Positions 1 through 8,256 of a stretch of 35,685 nucleotides of DNA are shown here, piece after piece (the first letter of the stretch is position 1; each line of letters starts with the position of its first letter). The stretch is from NCBI GenBank assembly GCA_029936515.1, contig JAPYSK010000009.1:1-35685 (forward strand), given 5' to 3'. The notes under the pieces were generated by a model. It had not been told where the DNA came from. It saw only the letters and a list, made by a program, of their open reading frames with translations, and searched no databases. The position numbers and the translations under genes were made by a program. This DNA is from Candidatus Thioglobus sp. (GTDB taxonomy: Bacteria > Pseudomonadota > Gammaproteobacteria > PS1 > Pseudothioglobaceae).

Positions 1-2
1 TT

Positions 3-1544
3 ATGCAATTAAACGCTTCTGAAATCAGTGATTTAATTAAAAAAGAAATAGAGGGCTTTGACTTTTCAGCAGAAGCTCGTACAGAAGGCACAGTAATAAG
101 TGTAAGTGATGGAATTGTTCGTATTCATGGCTTAGCAGACGCTCAGTTTGGTGAGATGCTAGAATTTCCAGGAAATACTTTTGGTTTAGCGCTTAACCTT
201 GAGCAGGATTCTGTTGGTGCAGTTGTATTAGGTAACTATCTTCACATTTCAGAAGGTGACACTGTTAAGTGTACAAATCGAATTATGGAAGTACCAGTTG
301 GTAACGAGCTACTTGGTCGTGTTGTTAATCCTCTTGGTGAAGACTTAGAAGGCAAGGGAGAGATTAAAACTTCTGTCACTCGTCCAATCGAGGTTGTTGC
401 GCCAGGTGTAATTGAAAGACAATCAGTTGATCAACCAATTCAAACTGGTATTAAGGCAATTGATGCGATGGTTCCAATCGGCCGTGGTCAGCGCGAGCTT
501 ATCATTGGTGATCGTCAAACTGGGAAAACAGCAGTTGCAATTGATACTATTATTAATCAAAAAGGTACTGGTGTTAAGTGTATCTATGTTGCTATAGGCC
601 AAAAAGCATCTTCAATCGCGGCAGTTGTTCGTAAATTAGAAGAGCATGGCGCTCTAGCTCATACTATTATTGTTTGTGCGGCTGCTTCTGAATCCGCTGC
701 TCTTCAATATATAGCCCCTTATGCAGGTTGCGCAATGGGTGAATATTTCAGAGATCGTGGTGAAGATGCACTAATCATTTACGACGACCTTACAAAACAA
801 GCATGGGCTTACCGTCAAGTATCGCTTCTTCTAAAGCGCCCACCAGGACGTGAAGCATATCCAGGTGATGTATTTTATCTCCACTCTCGTTTATTAGAAA
901 GAGCTTCAAGAGTTAATGCTGAGTATGTTGAAAAAATTACAAATGGAGAAGTTAAAGGGAAGACTGGGTCATTAACTGCTCTTCCTATTATTGAGACTCA
1001 AGCTGGAGACGTATCAGCTTTTATTCCAACAAACGTAATCTCAATTACAGATGGACAGATCTTTTTAGAAACAGATCTTTTTAACTCAGGTATTCGACCT
1101 GCGATTAACGCTGGTCTTTCAGTTTCAAGGGTTGGTGGTGCTGCACAAACTAAAGCGATTAAAAAGCTTGGTGGTGGTATCCGTCTTGATTTAGCACAAT
1201 ATCGCGAACTGGCTGCTTTTGCTCAGTTTGCATCTGATCTTGATGCAGAAACTAAGGCGCAAATTGATCGTGGTCAGCGTGTAACTGAGCTAATGAAGCA
1301 AGCACAATATTCACCTCTAAATGTTGCTGAAACTGCAACATCGCTTTTTGCAGCTAACTCTGGAGCGCTTGACGATATTGAGGTAAAAAAGGTGGTGGTA
1401 TTTGAAGCCGCACTTTTAGCGTATATGAATACTAATCAGACTGCTTTAATGGATTCTATTAATGAATCTGGTGACTACAATGATGATATTGCAGCGCAAC
1501 TTCAGGCTGCGATTGATGATTTTAAAGCTAATAATACTTGGTAG
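3..1544 (+). CDS. atpA: F1Fo ATP synthase subunit alpha
   Basis: Non-catalytic nucleotide-binding alpha subunit of the F1 head, which with beta forms the alpha3beta3 hexamer of ATP synthase on the cytoplasmic face of the inner membrane. The 513-residue length is normal for the family. The P-loop GDRQTGKT lies at residues 169-176, followed by the alpha-typical stretches [11 protein letters not shown] and the signature [14 protein letters not shown] in the C-terminal half. The ATG lies two bases inside the window edge, so the protein is complete although its upstream operon genes (atpH, atpF and others) are outside. It is followed after 6 nt by atpG. Identity is certain. Confidence 0.98.
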   Translation: MQLNASEISDLIKKEIEGFDFSAEARTEGTVISVSDGIVRIHGLADAQFGEMLEFPGNTFGLALNLEQDSVGAVVLGNYLHISEGDTVKCTNRIMEVPVGNELLGRVVNPLGEDLEGKGEIKTSVTRPIEVVAPGVIERQSVDQPIQTGIKAIDAMVPIGRGQRELIIGDRQTGKTAVAIDTIINQKGTGVKCIYVAIGQKASSIAAVVRKLEEHGALAHTIIVCAAASESAALQYIAPYAGCAMGEYFRDRGEDALIIYDDLTKQAWAYRQVSLLLKRPPGREAYPGDVFYLHSRLLERASRVNAEYVEKITNGEVKGKTGSLTALPIIETQAGDVSAFIPTNVISITDGQIFLETDLFNSGIRPAINAGLSVSRVGGAAQTKAIKKLGGGIRLDLAQYRELAAFAQFASDLDAETKAQIDRGQRVTELMKQAQYSPLNVAETATSLFAANSGALDDIEVKKVVVFEAALLAYMNTNQTALMDSINESGDYNDDIAAQLQAAIDDFKANNTW

Positions 1545-1550
1545 TAAGCT

Positions 1551-2414
1551 ATGGCAGTAGGCAAGGAAATTAGAACACAAATCAAGAGTATTAAAAATAC
1601 TCAGAAGATTACGTCAGCCATGGAAATGGTTGCTGCTTCTAAGATGAAAAAAGCGCAAGACAGAATGCAGGCTTCACGACCGTATGCTGAAAAAATCCTC
1701 AATGTTATAGGACATCTAACTCATGCCAATTCTGAGTTTAAGCATCCATATATGACTGCTTCTGAAGAAAATAAGCGTGTAGGAGTTATAGTTATTTCTA
1801 GTGATAGAGGACTGTGTGGAGGCTTAAACACTAATTTATTTAGAAGCCTTTTAAAGGATATAGCAGCTTGGCAATCAGATAAAGTTGATGTCGAGCTTTG
1901 CACGATTGGTAAAAAATCCACTTCATTTTTTAAAAATACTGGGCTTACGATTAACTCTGTTCTTACTGATCTTGGAGATACACCACATTTTGATGATCTT
2001 TTAGGGGCAATCAAAGTAATGTTGGACCGTTACGATTCAGGTGAGATCGATCAAATTATGATTGCTTATAATAGATTTGAAAATACGATGACACAGGTTC
2101 CAACTGTTAAGCAAATTGTTCCAATGGAGATTACCGATGAAGAAAGCATGGACCACCATTGGGATTATATATATGAGCCAGATGCAGAGACTGCACTAAG
2201 CGCTTTACTAGTCCGATATATCGAAGCATTAGTTTATCAAGGTATTGTAGAAAACATTGCTTGCGAGCAGTCTTCTCGAATGGTAGCTATGCATAGTGCA
2301 ACGGAAAATGCTGGTGATATGATCGATGAGCTAGAATTAATTTATAACAAGGCAAGGCAGGCAGCTATTACTCAGGAAATCTCTGAGATTGTAGCGGGTG
2401 CTGCTGCTGTTTAA
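1551..2414 (+). CDS. atpG: F1Fo ATP synthase subunit gamma
   Basis: Central rotor shaft of F1 that couples proton-driven c-ring rotation to catalysis in beta. The 287 residues match the usual bacterial length. The N-terminal helix ([27 protein letters not shown]) and C-terminal helix ([26 protein letters not shown]) are the hallmark coiled-coil segments, and [11 protein letters not shown] is the conserved core motif. It starts 6 nt after atpA stops and has no strong ribosome-binding site, suggesting translational coupling. It sits in the canonical atpA-G-D-C order. Confidence 0.98.
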   Translation: MAVGKEIRTQIKSIKNTQKITSAMEMVAASKMKKAQDRMQASRPYAEKILNVIGHLTHANSEFKHPYMTASEENKRVGVIVISSDRGLCGGLNTNLFRSLLKDIAAWQSDKVDVELCTIGKKSTSFFKNTGLTINSVLTDLGDTPHFDDLLGAIKVMLDRYDSGEIDQIMIAYNRFENTMTQVPTVKQIVPMEITDEESMDHHWDYIYEPDAETALSALLVRYIEALVYQGIVENIACEQSSRMVAMHSATENAGDMIDELELIYNKARQAAITQEISEIVAGAAAV

Positions 2415-2422
2415 AGATTTAA

Positions 2423-3817
<1,395 letters not shown>

Positions 3818-4234
3818 ATGTCAGTAATACATGTTGATGTAGTTAGTGCAACTGAGGAGATTTACTCAGGAGAGGCGAAATGTGTTTTTGCCCCCGCCTC
3901 TATGGGTGAGATTGGTATTTACCCTAAGCATGTTGCACTAATTAGCACACTTAAGCCTGGAGAGGTTCGAGTTGAAACTGAAAATGGTATGGAATCCATT
4001 TTTGTTTCTGGCGGTATTATTGAAGTTCAGCCTGATACTGTAACAATTTTTTCTGATACAGCTATTCGTGCCAATGACCTTGACGAGTCAAAAGCCCTTG
4101 AAGCTAAGCAGCGTGCTGAAGAGGCAATGTCTAATGCTCAAGGAGCACAGGATGTTTCAAGTACACAAGCGGCATTAGCTGAATCACTGGTACAGCTTCA
4201 AATGATTTCTAAGATGAGAGGGAAGAAGCGCTAA
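3818..4234 (+). CDS. atpC: F1Fo ATP synthase subunit epsilon
   Basis: Epsilon subunit of F1, which contacts gamma and the c-ring and can inhibit ATP hydrolysis. The 138-residue protein has the N-terminal beta-sandwich (VDVVSATEEIYSGEAKCVFAPASMGEIGI) and an alanine-rich C-terminal helical hairpin (about residues 88-135). The ATG directly follows the atpD stop with no spacer (TAAATG), so translation is likely coupled. It is the last gene of the atp operon. Its stop overlaps by 3 nt the end of the convergent ogt gene, and a terminator hairpin for the operon lies inside that gene. Confidence 0.97.
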   Translation: MSVIHVDVVSATEEIYSGEAKCVFAPASMGEIGIYPKHVALISTLKPGEVRVETENGMESIFVSGGIIEVQPDTVTIFSDTAIRANDLDESKALEAKQRAEEAMSNAQGAQDVSSTQAALAESLVQLQMISKMRGKKR

Positions 4235-4536
4235 TATGCTTTGAATAGCACCGACTGAAAATTAACAATCTTATTGTTTGATACTTTAACGCCTTCTTCT
4301 TGAAGGCGTTTTATTTTGAGATTGATGTCACCTGCAAAACCACCTAGCTCACCATTTGATTTAACCACTCGATGGCAAGGAACTATAGGGGCGAATGGAT
4401 TTTTGTTCATTGCACTTCCAACTGCTCGATGCGCGTTAGGTCGTCCTATCATTTCAGCAAGGCCGCCGTATGAAATTACATTTCCAGGGGGAACTTTTTT
4501 CAACGCCTCATAACACTGAGACTGAAAAGAGGTCAT
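4231..4536 (-). CDS. Short methylated-DNA--protein-cysteine methyltransferase (MGMT C-terminal domain only)
   Basis: Predicted O6-alkylguanine repair protein that would transfer the alkyl group from damaged guanine to its own cysteine. At 101 aa it contains only the DNA-binding/active-site domain. The acceptor motif PCHRVV is intact with Cys54, and the upstream helix-turn-helix segment NVISYGGLAEMIGRPNAHRAVG is clear. The N-terminal Ada/Ogt domain (Ogt is usually about 170 aa) is absent. That resembles the alkyltransferase-like (ATL) size class, but ATLs usually replace the Cys, for example with Trp, so this one may be catalytically competent. It overlaps the end of kdsC upstream by 4 nt (ATGA-type junction). 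It is convergent with atpC and carries the atp operon terminator within its 3' part. Confidence 0.88.
   Translation of the reverse strand: MTSFQSQCYEALKKVPPGNVISYGGLAEMIGRPNAHRAVGSAMNKNPFAPIVPCHRVVKSNGELGGFAGDINLKIKRLQEEGVKVSNNKIVNFQSVLFKAY
4288..4317 (+). terminator. Rho-independent terminator of the atp operon, inside ogt
   Basis: AACGCCTTC and GAAGGCGTT form a perfect 9-bp stem with a 5-nt loop, followed on the + strand by TTATTTT. It lies about 54 nt past the atpC stop. On the minus strand the hairpin is followed by AAAGTATC and has no U tract, so it should stop only rightward transcription. The same bases encode residues near the C-terminus of the short MGMT protein. Confidence 0.85.
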
Positions 4537-5066
4537 TTTAGATATGACTCCATTAAAGCATCATACTTTCCTTGAGACTTAAGCAAAAAGTCACACACCT
4601 CTCGAACTGCTCCAGAACCACCACATTTTTCTGAAACCAATATTGAATGCTCTTTCACAAAAGAGTGAGCATTAGCGACTGCAATTGGTAAGGCAACTTT
4701 AGTCATAACGGGAAGGTCAATTACGTCATCGCCAACATAGCAAACCTGGCTTAATTCCATAGATAATTTATCAGTTAATTCACTTAAGGCAATACTCTTA
4801 TCAGAGATACCATGATAGTAGTGTTTTACACCTAAGTCTTTGAGCCTATAGCTCACCGATGAAGTGCTTCTTGCCGTTATTACTCCGACCTCAATGCCAG
4901 AAGAGAGAAGCATTTTAATGCCATGTCCATCTAATGAATTAAATTTTTTGAGCTCTTTGCCCGTGTCATCAAAATAGATTCCTCCATCAGTAAGAACGCC
5001 ATCAATATCTAAAATTAAAAGCTTAATTTTTTTAGCTATCTCAGTTTCTTTTTCAGTTGAATGCAT
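4533..5066 (-). CDS. kdsC: 3-deoxy-D-manno-octulosonate 8-phosphate phosphatase (KdsC-type HAD)
   Basis: HAD-superfamily phosphatase that hydrolyses KDO-8-phosphate to KDO, a step in making the lipopolysaccharide inner core. The nucleophile motif LDIDGVLTDG carries Asp20 and Asp22. GVITARSTSS is motif II, and YVGDDVIDLPVM is the metal-binding motif IV. The glycine-rich tail (GGSGAVREVCDFLL) is typical of KdsC, and 177 aa is the normal length. It starts 13 nt after yidC stops and overlaps ogt by 4 nt, so it is part of the rpmH operon. In many gammaproteobacteria yidC is followed by mnmE, which is not here. Confidence 0.93.
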   Translation of the reverse strand: MHSTEKETEIAKKIKLLILDIDGVLTDGGIYFDDTGKELKKFNSLDGHGIKMLLSSGIEVGVITARSTSSVSYRLKDLGVKHYYHGISDKSIALSELTDKLSMELSQVCYVGDDVIDLPVMTKVALPIAVANAHSFVKEHSILVSEKCGGSGAVREVCDFLLKSQGKYDALMESYLK

Positions 5067-5079
5067 GGAGTTTTATTTA

Positions 5080-6726
5080 TTAACCATTAATTTTTTTATT
5101 AATATAAACTTGCTGAGTAATTGAAAGTACGTTGTTAGTAACCCAATACAGAACTAGGCCTGACGGGAACCACAAGAAGAAGACAGTAAATACTACTGGA
5201 AGCATCATCATTATCTTTGCTTGTATCGGGTCTGCCGGTGGTGGATTTAAGCGTTGCTGAAACCACATCGAGGCACCCATAATTAAAGGCAATATAAAGT
5301 AAGGGTCTTTCATAGAAAGGTCTGGCAAATATAAGAAAGGTGTTTGTCGCAGCTCAACCATCTCTATAAGCACCCAATAGATAGAAATAAAAACTGGAAT
5401 CTGAACTAGAATAGGTAGACAACCAGCAGCAGGATTTATTTTTTCTTTTTTATAAAGCTCCATGGTTTTTTTACCAATCTTTTGTTTATCGTCTTTATAG
5501 GTTTCTTTGATTTTTTGAAGTCGTGGTGCTAGCTTCTTCATTCCTGCCATTGAGCGGAATGATTTTTCTGAAAGCTTATAAAAAGCAAGTTTGATGATTA
5601 ATGTCAAGACAACAATAGACAGAGCCCAGTTACCAATAAAACTATAAATCCAGTGAAGGAATATTGCTACAGGTTTGGCAACAATATAAAGCCAGCCATA
5701 GTCTACGGTTTTATCGAGTCCAGGAGCGAGTAGCTCAAGACGAACATGCTCTTTAGGGCCAATATAGAGTTGGTTTTTTCCAAGGATAGCTGTTGTGCCA
5801 GCAGCAATTCTTGAGCTTGGGTTAACTGTTGTTAATAGGTAGTTGCCTCTGCTAGATTTAGTTGAGTAGGTGTGCTTTTCATCATCATTAGGTATCCATG
5901 CTGCAAAAAAGTAGTGCTGAATCATTGCAGCCCAGCCACCTATTGAAGTTGTTTTAGGCGAAGAGTCAAAGTCATCAAAATCAATTTTTTCAAAAATCTC
6001 TTCGTCGTTGTAGGTTGCACCACCACTAAAGTTCTGCATACCCATCATAAAACCACCACCAGACTCTTCTTCACTGCCATGAGACAGTTGTGTATAGCTA
6101 CTAACAATTTGATCAGTGTTACTGTTGTTGCTAATCAGGTAGTCAACTTCTACAATATAGCTATCTGGCTTGAAGTGGTAGTTTTTGGTGACTACTACAC
6201 CGTTATCACCTTTCCATATTAGTGGCACAATCAGCTCACTATTGCTCTGGAGGAAATATGTTTGTCTCTCAGAGGTATATTCGGATTGATGAGTTGGCAT
6301 TTGTTCGGCCGGAATTAATCCACTTTGAGCATAGAAAATCCTATCAGGGGAATTACTAAGTAATTGAAATTTCTCTTCTGATTTTAGTTCTTTTGGGTAT
6401 TCATTTAGGTAGGCATTGATTATTGTCCCGCCCTTGTGAGAAATTTCAACCGTTAAAAGATCAGTAACAACAGTAGTAAAAGCACCTTGAGTGAAAGAGT
6501 TATCAATTGTAGGTGTTGTATCTTCAGTGACAGTTGAGGCAACATTGGGAACATCGCTAGCTGCTGGAACATCAATAGCTGCATCTTGAGAGTCAACACC
6601 AACTATAGTAGTTTGAGTTATAGTATTTCCATTTTCATCAGTTGATTGCGTAAGCTCCCACTTATCCCAGAGAATAAATATAGTTAAGAATATTGCGATA
6701 AAGAGGAAAATTTTTTGTGTATTCAT
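5080..6726 (-). CDS. yidC: Membrane protein insertase YidC
   Basis: Inner-membrane insertase that integrates membrane proteins, alone or with SecYEG. The 548 residues show an N-terminal membrane anchor (residues 5-22), a low-complexity Thr/Asp/Ala-rich linker, a large periplasmic domain (about 70-340), and a C-terminal membrane core of about five segments. The core includes the cytoplasmic hairpin (FRSMAGMKKLAPRLQKIKE) and the hydrophilic-groove region INPAAGCLPILVQIPVFISIYWVL. The long periplasmic domain is the Gram-negative form. It lies in the conserved rpmH-rnpA-yidD-yidC order, 23 nt after yidD. Confidence 0.97.
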   Translation of the reverse strand: MNTQKIFLFIAIFLTIFILWDKWELTQSTDENGNTITQTTIVGVDSQDAAIDVPAASDVPNVASTVTEDTTPTIDNSFTQGAFTTVVTDLLTVEISHKGGTIINAYLNEYPKELKSEEKFQLLSNSPDRIFYAQSGLIPAEQMPTHQSEYTSERQTYFLQSNSELIVPLIWKGDNGVVVTKNYHFKPDSYIVEVDYLISNNSNTDQIVSSYTQLSHGSEEESGGGFMMGMQNFSGGATYNDEEIFEKIDFDDFDSSPKTTSIGGWAAMIQHYFFAAWIPNDDEKHTYSTKSSRGNYLLTTVNPSSRIAAGTTAILGKNQLYIGPKEHVRLELLAPGLDKTVDYGWLYIVAKPVAIFLHWIYSFIGNWALSIVVLTLIIKLAFYKLSEKSFRSMAGMKKLAPRLQKIKETYKDDKQKIGKKTMELYKKEKINPAAGCLPILVQIPVFISIYWVLIEMVELRQTPFLYLPDLSMKDPYFILPLIMGASMWFQQRLNPPPADPIQAKIMMMLPVVFTVFFLWFPSGLVLYWVTNNVLSITQQVYINKKING

Positions 6727-6749
6727 GGATGTTTTTAGCTATTAATTGG

Positions 6750-6971
6750 TTAAATTATTTTTTTTGGTACTGGATCAAAGCTAGCTTCAGACCACGGGTG
6801 ACATTTGCTGATTCTTTTTGCACCAAGAGCAGCCCCTTTAATTGCTCCATGGCACTTAATCGCATCAAAGGTGTACTCTGAACAGGTCGGAATATGGCGA
6901 CAGTTATTACCTAATAATGGACTAATTAGCCATTGGTATAGTTTAATTAGTGGTAGAAGTATGTATTTCAT
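6750..6971 (-). CDS. yidD: Membrane protein insertion efficiency factor YidD
   Basis: Small membrane-associated protein (73 aa) thought to assist YidC-dependent insertion. The family signature is present: an N-terminal amphipathic/hydrophobic stretch ([28 protein letters not shown]), the Cys pair, then the second conserved block [18 protein letters not shown]. Its ATG shares one base with the rnpA stop (TAATG), so translation is probably coupled. Its position between rnpA and yidC is canonical. Confidence 0.95.
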   Translation of the reverse strand: MKYILLPLIKLYQWLISPLLGNNCRHIPTCSEYTFDAIKCHGAIKGAALGAKRISKCHPWSEASFDPVPKKII

Positions 6972-7321
6972 TAGGTTTTAGCATTGCTGTTGACGTTTTT
7001 CATTAATGAAAGAAGGTCTTGGATGATTGCTTTATTAGTAGTACGAGTCGTTTTTTTTATCATTACTACAAAGTCAAGTGACTCTAAATCTTGTTGATTC
7101 TGTCTAAAAGTTTCTCTTGCTAATCGCTTAAATAGATTTCTGTCAACCGCTCTTTTGTATACCTTTTTTGAGATTGCAAGTCCCAATCTCGAATTAGAAT
7201 TCCCAGAATCGTTAGTTGTTAGTCTCCAAAACTTACCTTGGATATGTGAGCCGTTTTGGAAAGTGTGAGCGTAATCTCTAGCTTTTGTAATGCGCACACA
7301 TTTAGCGAGCGAGCTGGACAT
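6971..7321 (-). CDS. rnpA: Ribonuclease P protein component
   Basis: Protein subunit of RNase P, which binds the catalytic RNA and helps 5' maturation of tRNA. The 116-residue basic protein has the RNR-type signature as [20 protein letters not shown], preceded by RLGLAISK. The family is poorly conserved outside this motif, but the operon position settles the identity: it follows rpmH after 4 nt and overlaps yidD by 1 nt. Confidence 0.95.
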   Translation of the reverse strand: MSSSLAKCVRITKARDYAHTFQNGSHIQGKFWRLTTNDSGNSNSRLGLAISKKVYKRAVDRNLFKRLARETFRQNQQDLESLDFVVMIKKTTRTTNKAIIQDLLSLMKNVNSNAKT

Positions 7322-7325
7322 GATA

Positions 7326-7460
7326 TTAAGCGGCTAAGCGTTTACGCCCTTTTTTTCTACGAGCACTTAGAATAGCACGACCAGCACGGGTCTTCATTCT
7401 AGCTCTGAAGCCATGGTTACGTTTACGTTTTAGTACGCTTGGTTGAAATGTTCTTTTCAT
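7326..7460 (-). CDS. rpmH: 50S ribosomal protein L34
   Basis: Large-subunit ribosomal protein of 44 residues, too short for the supplied ORF track. Reading the minus strand from the ATG at 7460 gives [18 protein letters not shown] and an Arg/Lys-rich remainder ending KGRKRLAA, which is an archetypal L34 sequence. It is the first gene of the operon and is separated by 4 nt from rnpA. The upstream 297-nt gap holds its likely promoter and divergent control of smg. Confidence 0.98.
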   Translation of the reverse strand: MKRTFQPSVLKRKRNHGFRARMKTRAGRAILSARRKKGRKRLAA

Positions 7461-7490
7461 AATGAATATCTGCTAGCAAAAAATTTTGCA

Positions 7491-7499
7491 ATTTTACCA
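7491..7499 (-). promoter_or_regulatory. Possible extended -10 promoter for rpmH operon
   Basis: On the minus strand TGGTAAAAT matches the extended -10 form (TGn followed by a TATAAT-like hexamer, 5 of 6). It would start transcription about 24 nt before the rpmH ATG. No good -35 hexamer is seen at 16-18 nt. Assigned from position and motif only. Confidence 0.35.
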
Positions 7500-7580
7500 T
7501 ACTTGTCCTTAGTCAGTATATTTGTTAAATTAGAGTTTATAAACTATTACTGAGTTAATAAACCCCAATCTTAATAAAGA

Positions 7581-7589
7581 TGTGCATAA
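7581..7589 (-). promoter_or_regulatory. Single consensus DnaA box
   Basis: TGTGCATAA on the + strand is the reverse complement of TTATGCACA, a full match to the DnaA-box consensus TTATNCACA. It lies between rpmH and smg, in an AT-rich gap. rpmH-dnaA gaps often contain oriC, but dnaA is not here and I see only one box. It may be a chance match, a regulatory box or a relic of an origin region. Confidence 0.3.
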
Positions 7590-7757
7590 TGACAGTTAAA
7601 TAATTAAAATACTTATCATGAGGTTCAATATAAACCATGCAGATGGTTGAAAAAGTGATTCTTGCCCACAAGTAGTAATCAAAGTGTTTCCTCCTTGTCT
7701 CTGCAGGAGTCATGTAAGAATGATTTTGAGACAAATGTATTAATTTGCCGAGGCTTT

Positions 7758-8249
7758 ATGACTAATAATATTCTAGATGTACTTACTTTTATGTTTGATT
7801 TTCTTTTTGAGTCTGCTGATCAGGACTCATCTCAAGAGGTAGATGATGATCTTTTAAAGCTCCATCTTTCAGAGGCTGGTTTTGATTCTGATCGTATTGA
7901 AAAAGCATTGATTTGGTTAGAAAATATTGCTGCGCTTCAGGACGGAAAGATCGCAAGTTTTGACACATTGCACAATTCCATGCGAATTTATAGTGAACAT
8001 GAAAAAACTAAACTTGATTCTAGATCAAGGGGTTTTATTATGTTTATGGAAAATATGGGCCAACTTAACGCGAGTCAGAGGGAAATAGTGATCGAGCAAG
8101 TGATGTCACTAGAAGACTCCAAATTGAGTATAGATGACTTGAAATGGGTTGTCATGATGGTCATTGGAAATAGTAGTGCTGAATCAGGTGTTTCATCACA
8201 ATGGATAGAATCCATTGTGTTTCATGACGATAACCCTACGCTGCAGTAG
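7758..8249 (+). CDS. smg: Smg family protein (DUF494)
   Basis: Member of the Smg/DUF494 family, whose members sit next to topA and dprA in gammaproteobacteria; the biochemical role is not established. The ORF track begins at an upstream TTG (7662). I prefer the ATG at 7758 because GAGG lies 5-8 nt before it, it begins with the family-like MTNNILDVLTFMFDFLF, and it gives 163 aa, close to the usual size of about 157. Acidic, helical protein with no cysteines. It ends 7 nt before topA, so the two are probably one transcript. dprA, a usual left neighbour, is absent. Confidence 0.85.
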   Translation: MTNNILDVLTFMFDFLFESADQDSSQEVDDDLLKLHLSEAGFDSDRIEKALIWLENIAALQDGKIASFDTLHNSMRIYSEHEKTKLDSRSRGFIMFMENMGQLNASQREIVIEQVMSLEDSKLSIDDLKWVVMMVIGNSSAESGVSSQWIESIVFHDDNPTLQ

Positions 8250-8256
8250 GAATTTT

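Noticed and set aside
412-597. 61-aa ORF within atpA
   Set aside because: Out-of-frame shadow of atpA with no ribosome-binding site and no recognisable protein.
4316-4513. 65-aa + strand ORF opposite the MGMT gene
   Set aside because: Antisense shadow; the minus-strand ORF has a clear PCHRV family motif.
7662-7757. N-terminal extension of smg from a TTG start, or a dprA remnant
   Set aside because: The extension has no family similarity and no ribosome-binding site. The ATG at 7758 fits the family N-terminus and has GAGG in front. No DprA motif could be read.
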